Shown: positions 34,196-42,843, numbered from the stretch's first letter. The stretch is 64,000 bases of DNA from Actinomycetospora corticicola (GCF_013409505.1 NZ_JACCBN010000001.1:6014001-6078000); one strand, 5' to 3'. Notes: generated from the sequence alone by a model not told the origin. Numbers and translations: made by a program.

Positions 34196-34696
34196 ATGCG
34201 GCTCGTCCGCGCTCTGGTCCTTTCCGTCGCGGCTCTCGCCCTGGTAGCCGGATGCTCCTCTTCGCCGGGAGCCGTCTCGAGTTCCTCGCCCCCGTCCGGG
34301 GCCGATTCGTTGAGCTTCTCCTCGACGACGCTCGACGGTGCGCCGTTCGACGGGAAGAGTCTCGCGGGGAAGCCGGTCGTGATGTGGTTCTGGGCGCCCT
34401 GGTGCCCGACCTGCAATGCCGAGGCCCCTGGGGTCGCCAGGATCGCGGCGCAGCATCCGGGCGTGACCTTCATTGGCGTCGCCGCGCTCGACCAGGTGCC
34501 CGCGATGAAGGCTTTCCAGGCCAGGTACGGGCTGAACTTCACCCAGCTAGCCGACACCGACACCTCGGTCTGGCGCCACTTCGGGGTCACTCAACAACCC
34601 GCGTACGCCTTCATCGCTCCGAGCGGCGCGGTGCAGGTCGTCAAGAACGGGCTCTCCGAAGAAGACCTCACGCAGCGCCTGAGCAACCTCACCTGA
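34196..34696 (+). CDS. thioredoxin-like lipoprotein (TlpA/DsbE/MPT53 type)
   Basis: 166 residues from the ATG at 34196, 5 nt after GGAGG. A lipobox LVAGC places the lipidated cysteine at residue 20, so the protein should be anchored on the outer face of the membrane. The thioredoxin fold has WCPTC (Cys70, Cys73) and a cis-proline in TQQPAYAFI near 140. Such proteins oxidise or reduce disulfides in exported proteins. A CcdA-type membrane partner follows 11 nt later. Direction of electron flow (reductase with CcdA, or DsbE-like oxidase as in MPT53) is open. Confidence 0.88.
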   Translation: MRLVRALVLSVAALALVAGCSSSPGAVSSSSPPSGADSLSFSSTTLDGAPFDGKSLAGKPVVMWFWAPWCPTCNAEAPGVARIAAQHPGVTFIGVAALDQVPAMKAFQARYGLNFTQLADTDTSVWRHFGVTQQPAYAFIAPSGAVQVVKNGLSEEDLTQRLSNLT

Positions 34697-34707
34697 GGCC
34701 TGGACCG

Positions 34708-35589
34708 GTGGATCCCTCCCTGCTCGGGTTCGCCACGGCGGCCGGGCTGGTCGCGGCGCTCAATCCCTGCGGTTTCGCGATGCTGCCCGGGTACCTCGCG
34801 CTAGTGCTCGTCGGCGAGGACCGGAGCACCAGCCCGAACGAACGCCCTCGTGGCACGGTGGTCGGCCGGGCGCTAGCCGCGACGGCGCTCATGGCGCTCG
34901 GATTCCTGCTCGTGTTCGGTGTGTTCGGCCTGGTGGTGGCGCCGGTCGCGGCCTCGCTGCAGCAGTACCTCCCCTTCGCCACCGTGGTGATCGGGGTAGT
35001 GATGGTGCTGCTCGGGCTCTGGCTGCTCTCCGGGCGCGAACTCGCGAGCTCGTTGCCCAGGCCCACCCGCGGCGCCCCCACCGGCGGGCTGGGCTCGATG
35101 ACCGGTTACGGCGTCGCTTACGCGCTGGCGTCCCTGTCGTGCACGGTCGGCCCTTTCCTCGCGGTCACCAGCGCGAGCTTCGGCTCAGGCTCGTTGGTCG
35201 GCGGGATAGCTGCCTATCTCGCGTACGGCGTCGGGATGACGGTGGTCGTCGGGGTCCTGGCGGTGGCGGTGGCACTGGCCGGAGCGGGCGCGGCGACCTG
35301 GTTCCGCCGGGTGCTCCCCTATGTGAACCGGCTCTCGGGGGTGCTGCTCGTGGCCGTAGGGCTCTACGTCGGCTACTACGGCGTGTACGAGTTGCGGCTC
35401 TTCCTCGGTGGCGGCAGCGCCGACGACCCGGTGGTCGGATTCGTCGTGGGAATGCAGGAGGTCGTGTCGGGATGGATCGACGGGCTGGGGCTCTGGCCTG
35501 TCGCAGCGGTACTCGCCGTGCTCGTCGCCGTCGGGGTCCTGGTGGGTCGCCGCCGACGAATGGCAGTCGGCTCGAGGCGGCGCGACTGA
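34708..35589 (+). CDS. ccdA: CcdA/DsbD-family cytochrome c biogenesis-type membrane protein
   Basis: 293 residues from a GTG. Six or seven membrane segments, with the two redox cysteines at expected places: Cys21 in NPCGFAMLPGY (first segment) and Cys145 in SLSCTVGPF (fourth). CcdA carries electrons from cytosolic thioredoxin across the membrane to an outside thioredoxin-like protein, which is probably the lipoprotein encoded just upstream. A C-terminal extra segment (LWPVAAVLAVLVAVGVLVG) ends in basic residues. No ccsA/resB cytochrome c genes are near, so a role in general thiol redox of exported proteins is likely. Confidence 0.88.
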   Translation: MDPSLLGFATAAGLVAALNPCGFAMLPGYLALVLVGEDRSTSPNERPRGTVVGRALAATALMALGFLLVFGVFGLVVAPVAASLQQYLPFATVVIGVVMVLLGLWLLSGRELASSLPRPTRGAPTGGLGSMTGYGVAYALASLSCTVGPFLAVTSASFGSGSLVGGIAAYLAYGVGMTVVVGVLAVAVALAGAGAATWFRRVLPYVNRLSGVLLVAVGLYVGYYGVYELRLFLGGGSADDPVVGFVVGMQEVVSGWIDGLGLWPVAAVLAVLVAVGVLVGRRRRMAVGSRRRD

Positions 35590-35688
35590 GGGACGGAGTT
35601 CCTGGGCCATGGCGGAGACCACGACGGAGCCGGGGCTCTCCCGAAGGCACGCCCGATCACCCGTGTGACCGACCTGCCCGGTCCTTCT

Positions 35689-36033
35689 CTAAGCGACTGC
35701 TCCACCGCTCGTGTTCTGCGAGTCGCCGGAACTCTCCGCAGGCGTTGCCGCTGCGGCAGTTCGGGCGGGACGAGCGGCGAGGAGATCGCGGGCCGCGCGG
35801 CGCGGGTCGGCGGCACGCAGCTCGGCCAGAGGTGCGCGTAGTTCCTCGAGCGGCTCACGCAGCTGCTGGAGTTCCGGGGTGTTCAGCTGGTCCTTCGCGC
35901 TGTCCATCCAGCTCTTCGCCTGGGTCATCGCGGCGCTCACGGCTCGGATGGCCCCGGGTAGGCGCTCGGGCCCGAGCACGAACAGGGCGACGAGCCCGAG
36001 GACGACCAGCTCGCCGCCACTCATTCCGAACAT
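35689..36033 (-). CDS. tatB: Sec-independent (Tat) translocase subunit TatB
   Basis: 114 residues. The N-terminal membrane helix [24 protein letters not shown] has the conserved Glu and the GPxRLP hinge of TatA/B proteins. A long amphipathic helix follows ([23 protein letters not shown]...), and the tail is Ala/Ser-rich. The Glu at position 8 and the LGPERLP hinge favour TatB over TatA. It lies 25 nt after tatC in the same direction and is convergent with ccdA. Works with TatC in recognising twin-arginine signals. Confidence 0.87.
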   Translation of the reverse strand: MFGMSGGELVVLGLVALFVLGPERLPGAIRAVSAAMTQAKSWMDSAKDQLNTPELQQLREPLEELRAPLAELRAADPRRAARDLLAARPARTAAAATPAESSGDSQNTSGGAVA

Positions 36034-36058
36034 CGGTTCTCCTTCGGACGGTGTGCGG

Positions 36059-36967
36059 TCAGGGGAGTTCGGAGGCCCGGACCGGCTCAGGGGTGGTCAG
36101 CGCCGCGCGTGCGGCGGAGCGGGCGAGCCGACGGTCGTGGACCCGGCAGACCTGGATCGCGATCTCGACGAGCACGCAGAGCGTGAGCGCGAGCGCCGAC
36201 ATGGAGATCGGGTCGCCGCCCGGCGTCGCGATCCCGGCGAAGGCGAAGAGGCCGACGATGATCCCGCGGCGCCAGTGGGCGAGGCGCGCGTAGGAGAGCA
36301 CCGACACCCGGTTGAGCGCCACGACGACGAGTGGAGTGAGGAAGCTCGCCCCGAACACGACGACGAGTGAGAGCACGAGGGAGAAGTAGGCGTCTCCGCC
36401 CAGGGCGGTGACCTGGACCTCGGAGCCGACGGTGAGGAGGAAGTTCAGAGCCTCGGCCACCACCAGGTAGGCCAGTACGGCACCCAGGACGAACAACAGG
36501 CTGCCGGTGCCAATGAACCAGCGGGCGGTCCGCCGCTCGACGGGCCGGAGCCCCGGGACGACGAAGCCCCAGAGCTGGGTGAGCCAGATCGGCGCGGCGA
36601 CCACTGCGCCGGCCGTCGCGGCGACCTTGAGTCGCAGCAGGAACTGGTCGAAGGGACCGATCGCGAGCAGGCGGCAGCCCTGCCCGCCGGGACCCAGGTC
36701 GAGCCGGGCGCCGACGGGCAACGAGCAGTACGGGCCGGTGAGCAGCGCCCCAAGGCTGGGAACCACGCCCACCGCGTGGTCGTACCACCAGAAGCCGACG
36801 ATCGTGCCGAGAGCGATCGCGAGCAACGCGACCGCGAGCCGACGCCGAAGCTCGAACACGTGCTCCGCGAGGCTCATGGTGCTCGACCGGTCACGCCGGC
36901 GCGGCCGCCACCACCGGGACGGGGGCCCCTCGGCTCGAGGGAGGTCCCGGTCCACGGTGTCGGTCAC
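36059..36967 (-). CDS. tatC: Sec-independent (Tat) translocase subunit TatC
   Basis: 302 residues. Six membrane segments. Signature regions are [20 protein letters not shown] near residue 31 and [21 protein letters not shown] near 125-145, including the conserved Glu of the first periplasmic/cytosolic loop region (VERR). [21 protein letters not shown] and [25 protein letters not shown] follow. It is the twin-arginine receptor core. The gene begins 4 nt after the tatA stop. A long first outside loop ([21 protein letters not shown]) contains two cysteines that could form a disulfide, which is unusual. Confidence 0.9.
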   Translation of the reverse strand: MTDTVDRDLPRAEGPPSRWWRPRRRDRSSTMSLAEHVFELRRRLAVALLAIALGTIVGFWWYDHAVGVVPSLGALLTGPYCSLPVGARLDLGPGGQGCRLLAIGPFDQFLLRLKVAATAGAVVAAPIWLTQLWGFVVPGLRPVERRTARWFIGTGSLLFVLGAVLAYLVVAEALNFLLTVGSEVQVTALGGDAYFSLVLSLVVVFGASFLTPLVVVALNRVSVLSYARLAHWRRGIIVGLFAFAGIATPGGDPISMSALALTLCVLVEIAIQVCRVHDRRLARSAARAALTTPEPVRASELP

Positions 36968-36971
36968 GATG

Positions 36972-37232
36972 TCAGGCCGCCGGCTCGTTCGCGGGGCGAC
37001 CGGACGTGGACGCCGGGGCCGATGCGGCCGTCGGGCCCGATGCGACCGCGGGTGTCTCGTCTACCCGCTTCTCCTGCGCACGCTCCTCGGCAAGCGCGGT
37101 GGTCTCGGCCTTGAAGATGCGCATGGACTGGCCGAGTCCGCGCGCGGCCGCCGGCAGGCGCTGTGCGCCGAACAGCAGCAGGACCACGAGGAGGATCAGC
37201 AGCCAGTGGGTGGGGCTCAGTGCTCCGGTCAC
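36972..37232 (-). CDS. tatA: Sec-independent (Tat) translocase subunit TatA
   Basis: 86 residues. N-terminal membrane helix [20 protein letters not shown], then the hinge and amphipathic helix [22 protein letters not shown], with FKAE as in actinobacterial TatA. The tail is Pro/Ala-rich. TatA forms the pore-like assembly for folded protein export. First of the contiguous tatA-tatC-tatB set, 96 nt downstream of the Tat-dependent ferritin-like gene. Confidence 0.9.
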   Translation of the reverse strand: MTGALSPTHWLLILLVVLLLFGAQRLPAAARGLGQSMRIFKAETTALAEERAQEKRVDETPAVASGPTAASAPASTSGRPANEPAA

Positions 37233-37328
37233 GCGAATGTCCTCTCCACGGGCGAGCGGCGCTCGCCGGACGGGCCCGGCGCCCGCGGCCCCGGGACGGG
37301 GTCACGGGCACCGGTGGGGGTGGGCGAC

Positions 37329-38282
37329 TCAGCCGTTGGCGGCGCTCTCGCGGATCTCGCCGTTGGTGCCATTCGGGAAGAAGCCACCGGAGGTGGCCTT
37401 CTTCGGCGTCAGATAGACGACGTTGAGGACCTGACCGGCGGAGCGGCTGAACGCGATGCTGTTCTTGTCCGCCGGCACGATGTTCGCCTTGCCGTCGGGG
37501 TTGACCACGCCCTGGTCGAGGTCCGAGGACCCGTCGAGGCTGTCGCGGGCATCGGAGATCTTGTTGGCGGCCTTCTCGAGGTCGATGCCCTTCGCGACGA
37601 TCGAGGTGCGGATGTTCGCGGCGTGGTAGGCCTCGACGGCGAGGATGCCGGCGGCGGCCTCGAGGTAGGTCTTGTTCGACACCAGAGGAGCGGCACCCTT
37701 GTAAGCCGTGACGCCCACGTCCTCGAACACGAACGCCGCGAGCAGGAAGTTCTCCTCGCTGGCGTAGGCGTCGAACGGCTTGGCGTCGGTGGCGAGCCCC
37801 GCCGCCTTCGCGGCGGCCTGGAACGCCGCGTCGATGTCGATCGCCGGACGAGCGACCGCCGCCCCGCCGAGCGCGGTGCGCAGGAACTCGACATGGTGAC
37901 GCTCGTCGAAGGTGATCTCGCAGGCGTAGTCCCGGATCGCCTTGGTCTTGAAGTCGACCTTGCGGCCACCCTTGACCGGACCGCGGTCGCCCTTGCCGCC
38001 AGTCAGGTTGTCGGGCAGCCCCTCGCCCAGGTAGGCGCGCGAGTAGAACTCGGCCTCGAGGTACTCGAGGTTGAGAGCGAAGTTGAGGATGGCCGCGTCG
38101 CTGGGCCCCCCGCCGCTGCCCTGGTCATCGTTGGCGAAGGCTCCGCTGGCGCCGAGCACGCCGGCGCCGGCGACACCCAGGCCCGCCACGCCCGCGGCAG
38201 CAAAGAACTTCCGACGGTCGAGCCCGTTCTCGGCACTGCGACTGATCGCCTGCGTCACGAACTTGTTTCCGAACACGCGCAT
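37329..38282 (-). CDS. ferritin-like domain protein with twin-arginine (Tat) signal
   Basis: 317 residues from the ATG at 38282, with GAGAGG upstream. The Tat signal reads LDRRKFFAAAGVAG (Arg23-Arg24), a hydrophobic stretch and an AFA-N cleavage site near 50. The mature part has a ferritin-like four-helix pattern: ILNFALNLEYLEAEFYSRAY, ACEITFDERHHVEFLRTALGG, FLLAAFVFEDVGVTAYKGAA and YLEAAAGILAVEAYHAANIRT, each with Glu/His candidates for metal binding (family Ferritin_2/DUF-like). It should be exported folded with its metal by the Tat proteins encoded directly downstream. Function unknown; stress or desiccation roles are reported for relatives. Confidence 0.87.
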   Translation of the reverse strand: MRVFGNKFVTQAISRSAENGLDRRKFFAAAGVAGLGVAGAGVLGASGAFANDDQGSGGGPSDAAILNFALNLEYLEAEFYSRAYLGEGLPDNLTGGKGDRGPVKGGRKVDFKTKAIRDYACEITFDERHHVEFLRTALGGAAVARPAIDIDAAFQAAAKAAGLATDAKPFDAYASEENFLLAAFVFEDVGVTAYKGAAPLVSNKTYLEAAAGILAVEAYHAANIRTSIVAKGIDLEKAANKISDARDSLDGSSDLDQGVVNPDGKANIVPADKNSIAFSRSAGQVLNVVYLTPKKATSGGFFPNGTNGEIRESAANG

Positions 38283-38446
38283 GTCCCTCTCGCCAAGGAG
38301 GACGACGAAGGCCACTTCCCCCGGCCCACCCCGTCCACGGAACTGCTGTCGGCGACCACAACCGACGCAGGTGCCTTGGAGAAACGCGTCGATTTCGCTC
38401 GTCAGGACGAACGGTTGCGCCCAACTGCCGAGCGGTGCCCTTCGTT

Positions 38447-38806
38447 TCAGGCCGCGTGCCGGTTCGTCGATTCCCCGATCTCTCGGCGCAGACGCGCAAT
38501 CGGGGCCTCGGAGGGAGCCGTGTCAGCGTCGTCGAAGTGCACCACTGGCGACGCGGACCTCGGGCGCCGGCGGCGTCGGACGAGCGACCATCCTACGGCG
38601 ATCGCGACGAGGATTCCGGAGGTCGGAAGCGGCGCGCCGATGAGCGGCACGGCCAACGCTGCTCCCGCTGCCATCGACACGAGCAGCCCCAACCACAGCG
38701 GCAGCCGCGCCAAGGCCGCCGCCCGAGGGGCGCGATGGCGACCGCCGCGAACGGGCGATCGGCCGACGGATGACAGGGCCACGAGCAGACCAACGACCGC
38801 CGTCAT
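38447..38806 (-). CDS. small membrane protein, 119 aa
   Basis: Two or three hydrophobic segments: MTAVVGLLVALSSVG at the N-terminus, LPLWLGLLVSMAAGAALAVPLIG and TSGILVAIAVGWSLV. Arg-rich stop-transfer residues (RRRRRPR) and an acidic tail follow. Same direction as, and 164 nt upstream of, the ferritin-like gene, so it may be the first gene of that unit. There is no clear ribosome binding site. Family not recognised. The composition is natural for a membrane protein, but the gene is not certain. Confidence 0.5.
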   Translation of the reverse strand: MTAVVGLLVALSSVGRSPVRGGRHRAPRAAALARLPLWLGLLVSMAAGAALAVPLIGAPLPTSGILVAIAVGWSLVRRRRRPRSASPVVHFDDADTAPSEAPIARLRREIGESTNRHAA

Positions 38807-38808
38807 CG

Positions 38809-39190
38809 ATGGACACGGTCACCGACCCCGACCCCGACCAAGATTATTATTTCCACACCGCAGGCGACCGGTTCAGACGTCCCCCGATCCACCTCACCGG
38901 CAACCTCACCGCTGACCCCGAGCGGCCGCGCCGCCACCCGCTCCATTATCGCGGCCGACTCTCGCTCGCGCACCGAGGCCGACGAGTGGGTCGACGACGA
39001 GCCCAGCTTCCACCCGCTGAGCGCTTTGGAGAGCGGGGCGAGCATGTCGCCGAGTCCCTGACCAAAGGTGCTCGCGTGGTGGTCCCGGGGACAATCACGG
39101 CCAGGTCTTGGACGCCGGACGCCGGACGCCGGACGCCGGCCGCGGGCGGGCGTTCGGGGGAAGACCTTGACTCGTCCCGAGGACCGCCGA
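38809..39190 (+). pseudogene. decayed single-stranded DNA-binding protein gene (ssb), frameshifted
   Basis: Starting from the ATG at 38809, the frame gives IHLTGNLTADPE, the SSB N-terminal strand. Similarity then continues in the +1 frame (TPSGRAATRSIIAADSRSRT, EADEWVDDEPSFHPLSAL) and returns to the first frame at GEHVAESLTKGARVVVPGTI plus TARSW. All three are consecutive SSB OB-fold segments, so at least two frameshifts have inactivated the gene. A TTGGACGCCGGACGCC tandem repeat of a 7-nt unit follows near 39110. Such ssb copies are common on conjugative elements and phages. Confidence 0.7.
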
Positions 39191-39479
39191 GACCGTCGCG
39201 GCGAGCCTGTAGTGGGTGACCGTGTCCGTCACGAAGGGGGAGCGGCCGGCCGGTGGTTCGAGGCGTCGGTGGCGAGCAGGAAGCATCGCTTTGATCAACA
39301 CGCATCGGGTCGGCCCACTGTCGCCTGAGCGAAGACGGCCAGCGGTCGTGAGCCTGTTAGGAGTCAGTCACTCTAGGAACGATGATCTTCGACGGCGAAC
39401 TCGAGAAAGAGTTTCCGGTCCCTCAAGCGACCAGCGATCACGTCGCAAACTATGAGGCAAACCGCTGACCAGCAAGTAT

Positions 39480-39644
39480 GGTGCGCCGTCAGGGACTCGA
39501 ACCCCGAACCCAGTGGACAGGATTCACGTCGGCTGTGGTGAACCACCATCGGCATCCGTGCTGCTCAGCGACATGATCGGGTTGTAGCGATCTTGTGCTG
39601 TGGGTGCCCGTCGGCCGCCGTGGTGTGACGTAAGCGGTACCCAA
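39480..39644 (-). repeat. integration-site repeat, right copy: tRNA-Lys-like 3' end plus element end
   Basis: Direct repeat of 31799-31963: the first 42 nt are identical and the rest are similar except for three short variable blocks. On the minus strand it ends CGGCGCACCA, including CCA. As in the left copy, only the T-arm and 3' acceptor strand of the tRNA are present. There is no hairpin terminator next to it. The two copies bound 7.7 kb. An intact tRNA-Lys would be expected further right, outside the part I can recognise. Confidence 0.65.
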
Positions 39645-39683
39645 AGCGGTAAGGGCCGTGACGGTCTGGACCTATTGCGATAC

Positions 39684-40070
39684 TCATAGTGGCGGTAGCT
39701 GGCTGGTAGCGGCGAAGAACAAGTTGGCCACCGTGACGGGTACGAAGATCACTGCCCACCAGCGAGCGGCCTTGATGCAAGCCCCGCGGAGCCAGTCGTC
39801 CCTGCCCTGGAAGATGCCTGCGTAGGAGGCGGCCCAGCCGAGCACGAACGCCAGGGTGGCGAGCCACTGAAGGATCGCCTGTGGCTGACCGTCAAGAAGC
39901 ACGGCGATGATGGTGAGTACTAGACCTACCGCAGCGAACGAGCACGAGCACCGGGTCGCCAGGACAACCGATGCGAGCTTGTCGGAGACGCTCACCGGCC
40001 CGTGGCTCCCAGAGCTCGCGTCGTCATCGTCGGCGCGGCTGGATAGGCGAGCCTTCCTCGCGTTCTCCAC
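39684..40070 (-). CDS. membrane protein of unknown function, possibly N-terminally truncated
   Basis: 128 residues from a GTG at 40070. Two or three hydrophobic segments: SFAAVGLVLTIIAVLL, ILQWLATLAFVLGWAASYAGIF and WWAVIFVPVTVANLFFAA. Upstream the frame stays open for about 160 nt and reads naturally (GVGFFRLRPRGRALLYQNGY; VRRPVDVATLVPDWVRST) but offers no ATG or GTG before an in-frame stop. This suggests that the original gene was longer and has lost its start. It lies just beyond the right integration repeat. Confidence 0.5.
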   Translation of the reverse strand: MENARKARLSSRADDDDASSGSHGPVSVSDKLASVVLATRCSCSFAAVGLVLTIIAVLLDGQPQAILQWLATLAFVLGWAASYAGIFQGRDDWLRGACIKAARWWAVIFVPVTVANLFFAATSQLPPL

Positions 40071-40754
40071 GGTGGAGCGGACCCAGTCGGGAACTAGGGT
40101 CGCGACGTCGACGGGTCGTCGAACGTAGCCGTTCTGGTACAGAAGGGCCCGTCCACGTGGCCTCAGGCGGAAGAAGCCGACGCCGCTTAGCTCTATGTCT
40201 ACTATTTTGTTGGACCGGGTGAGGGTCTGTCAGCGGCGGACGTCCGTTCTGACAGTGTGACCGTAGGAGTAACAGTTCGGTTGTGGAAGCCGCAGCGACG
40301 CCACTCGCCGGTCACGATCTTGCGGCACGGTCCGCCTCTCTGCGTGCGGGGATATGCGCACCGGACGGGCCAAACGCATCCGCGAAAGACCCACACCGAG
40401 ACTGTGAGCACACTCAGGTACACGGGCAAGAGGATGCCGATCCATCAAGGCCACGGAATCGGCGAGACGCTGTCCAAGAGTTCCGACAGCCATTGAAGCG
40501 TAGCTGGCAGGAGCGAGAGGTAGTCCTTCATGTCTCGCGGCGGCGCGTCGCCCAGTCTATGTGCATCTAATGGGATCTACAGGGAGCAGGAGATCAACAG
40601 AGCTCAGACGCAGAACGACATGTAGGTGATTCGATGTCCAGGTTGACCCAATCACTCAGCTGGGCGTTGCATAACCTTGGGCTCCGATCGCGCAAGGCTC
40701 CATATGTGCGACATATGCCGCGTGGCGGCTCACACTCCCAGGCCGGCCACCGCG
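40071..40754. other. 684-nt region of lower GC, no gene supported
   Basis: Base composition is visibly less GC-rich than the surroundings, consistent with foreign sequence beside the integration repeat. The 5' part (to about 40230) may be the lost N-terminus of the gene at 39684. Short open frames elsewhere have no family signal. It contains the palindrome at 40701-40717. Confidence 0.45.
40701..40717. promoter_or_regulatory. 17-bp palindrome CATATGT-GCG-ACATATG
   Basis: Perfect inverted repeat with 7-bp AT-rich arms and a 3-nt centre, 38 nt beyond the stop of the CoA transferase. It could be an operator left from a lost gene or a weak terminator stem. Function unknown. Confidence 0.3.
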
Positions 40755-41978
40755 TCAGGATCGCGCCCTGTCGGGTTCGACGAGCCCGGCGGCCGTGTAG
40801 AACGACTCGATCTGCTGCTGGTCGTACCCGAGTTCGGTGAGCACCTCGACGTTGTGTTCGCCCTGCAACGCGGGCACCTGCTCGCCCAGCGGCTCCTCGT
40901 GCCTGCTGAAGTGCCACGGCATCCCGGGGATCGTGATCGTGCCGGCAGCACGGTCGGACACCGTGCGCGTGACGCCCCACTCATCGGCCCACTCGGACGC
41001 GGCGAACTCGTCGATGCCGCGGACGATGCCCGTCGCGATCTTGGCCTCGTCGAACTGGGCGTCGAGCGCGCCCATCGTGTCGAACGTGCCGATCCAGGTC
41101 TGGACGATGGCGTGCAGGGCCGCGAAGTTGGCCTCGCGCAGCTCCGCGGCGAGGAAGCGCGGGTCGTCCGCCAGGTCCGGGCGGCGCATCGCCCGGCAGT
41201 AGAACGGGAACGTCAGCGACCCGACGAGGCTCATCGGCACGACGAACGGGTCGCCCTCCGGGCTGGTGAAGAACGGCGCATCGGTCGCGCCCAGGACCGG
41301 ACGTTCCGCGCCGAGCTCCACCTCACCGAGGTCGACGTGCACGCGTTCGTTGATCGACGTCATCACCGCGGCCATCGCGACGTCGACGTACTGGCCCTGC
41401 CCCGTGGCCGCGCGGTGCTGCAACGCGGCGAGTACGGCGATGGTGGCGTGCAGCCCAGAGTAGACGTCGGCGTGCGAGAGCGCGTCGGTCCGTCGCGCGC
41501 CGCCCTCGGCCTGGAAGTGCGTGAGGGTGGTGCGGGTGAAGCCGACCTCGGCCTGCACCGTCGGTGCGTAGGCCATCCGGCCCGCCCAGTTCCCGCGCTG
41601 GCCGTAGCCACTGACCGAGACGTAGACGATGTCGGGCTTGACCGCCGCGACGGACTCGTAGTCGAGCCCGAAGGAACCGAGCGCGCCCGGCCGGAAGTTC
41701 TCGACGATCACGTCGGCGGTCTCGCAGAGCCGCATGACGACCTCCCGCATCTCCGGGACGTTGAGGTCGACACTGATGTCGCGTTTGCCCGCGTTCTGCT
41801 GGGCGTAGTAGCCGGCGACGGCGCCCTGCATCGGGAACGCCCTGCGCGACAGGTCACCACCCGGCGGCTCGACCTTGATCACCTCGGCACCGAGGTCGAT
41901 CAGGTGCTTGCCGCAGTGCGGGCCGGCGAGCACGCGCGAGAAGTCGACGACGCGCAGGCCGCTGAGGGGAAGAGGCAT
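40755..41978 (-). CDS. CaiB/BaiF-family CoA transferase (class III)
   Basis: 407 residues. N-terminal PLSGLRVVDFSRVLAGPHCGKHLIDLGAEVIKVEPPGGD is the family signature. VIVENFRPGALGSFGLDYESV lies near 92, and the catalytic aspartate is probably Asp170 in SHADVYSGLHA. It moves CoA between an acyl-CoA donor and a free acid without ATP. Last gene of catabolic unit A, 7 nt after the enoyl-CoA hydratase stop. It likely activates the pathway acid or an intermediate. Relatives often act on succinyl-CoA, carnitine, bile acids or terpenoid acids. Confidence 0.9.
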   Translation of the reverse strand: MPLPLSGLRVVDFSRVLAGPHCGKHLIDLGAEVIKVEPPGGDLSRRAFPMQGAVAGYYAQQNAGKRDISVDLNVPEMREVVMRLCETADVIVENFRPGALGSFGLDYESVAAVKPDIVYVSVSGYGQRGNWAGRMAYAPTVQAEVGFTRTTLTHFQAEGGARRTDALSHADVYSGLHATIAVLAALQHRAATGQGQYVDVAMAAVMTSINERVHVDLGEVELGAERPVLGATDAPFFTSPEGDPFVVPMSLVGSLTFPFYCRAMRRPDLADDPRFLAAELREANFAALHAIVQTWIGTFDTMGALDAQFDEAKIATGIVRGIDEFAASEWADEWGVTRTVSDRAAGTITIPGMPWHFSRHEEPLGEQVPALQGEHNVEVLTELGYDQQQIESFYTAAGLVEPDRARS

Positions 41979-41985
41979 CGTCAGC

Positions 41986-42843
41986 CTACCGCCCCTCGAA
42001 GCGAGCGGCGCCGGGGCCGTTCTGCGCCAGCGACTGCAGACCGACCTGGAGGTCGTTCGACGTCCAGATGTCCTTCTGCAGCTCGGCCATCCGGGCGTCG
42101 GTCGCGCGAGGGCCGTGGCCCGCCGCGTAGGAGACGAGCGCCTTCGTCGACGCGTGCGCGACGGTCGGGCCGTGCGCGAGCTCCTGCCCGAGGGCCAGGC
42201 TGACCGCCTCGAGGCTGTCGTCGGACACGACCCGGTTGATGATGTTCCAACGCTCCAGCGTCGCCGGGTCGTAGCGGCGGGCCAGCAGCGCCATCTCCTT
42301 GGCCCGGGCCGACCCGGCGCGCTCGGTGATCCGTTGCACGGCGCCCATCAGCGGGTTCATCCCGATCGTCGCCTCGACGCACCCGATCTTCGCCGACTGC
42401 GCCGCGACGATCAGGTCGCACGCCAGTGCCAGCTCGAACCCGCCGCCGACGCACACGCCGTGCACGCTCGCGACGACCGGGACCGGGAGCTCGTCGAACA
42501 TCCGCAGTACCTCGACGAGGTCGACGTCGGGAGCCTCGCCACGGTCGGCACTGCTGAAGAGGCCGAGGTCGGCCCCCGCGCAGAAGTTGCGCAGGCCGCT
42601 GCGCAGGACGATCGCGCGGGCGTCTTCGGCGACGGCCCACTCCACCGCGGCCAGGACCCCGTCGATGAGGTCGGACCCGAGGAAGTTGTGGGGTCTGCTC
42701 TGCATGGTCAGCACGGCCAACGTGCCGTCCATCCGTCGCGCGACGTGCAGGTCCTCGGCGTGTCCTGCCGGACCGGCCGGTGTTCCACCACCGGCCGGCC
42801 GACCGACTACGTCGTCGGAGGTCTGCGGGACTGCCTGGGCCAC
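41986..42843 (-). CDS. enoyl-CoA hydratase/isomerase family protein
   Basis: 285 residues from the GTG at 42843, which has GAGGAG 7 nt upstream; a longer frame lacks such a site. Crotonase motifs: NFCAGADLGLFSS near 86 (oxyanion hole, Ala-Gly-Ala-Asp) and HGVCVGGGFELALACDLIVAA near 128 (second oxyanion Gly). CVEATIGMNPLMGAVQRI follows near 152, with Glu in the position of a catalytic acid. Adds water to, or isomerises, an enoyl-CoA. Fifth gene of unit A, between the alpha/beta hydrolase and the CoA transferase. About 35 N-terminal residues precede the domain. Confidence 0.88.
   Translation of the reverse strand: MAQAVPQTSDDVVGRPAGGGTPAGPAGHAEDLHVARRMDGTLAVLTMQSRPHNFLGSDLIDGVLAAVEWAVAEDARAIVLRSGLRNFCAGADLGLFSSADRGEAPDVDLVEVLRMFDELPVPVVASVHGVCVGGGFELALACDLIVAAQSAKIGCVEATIGMNPLMGAVQRITERAGSARAKEMALLARRYDPATLERWNIINRVVSDDSLEAVSLALGQELAHGPTVAHASTKALVSYAAGHGPRATDARMAELQKDIWTSNDLQVGLQSLAQNGPGAARFEGR

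Noticed and set aside
39105..39140. Tandem copies of a 7-nt GGACGCC unit
   Set aside because: Only about four copies over 30 nt in the tail of the ssb remnant; too short to call a functional repeat.
40257..40496. 79-codon plus-strand ORF in the low-GC region
   Set aside because: No ribosome binding site, no hydrophobic or family pattern, and an unusual basic/His composition.
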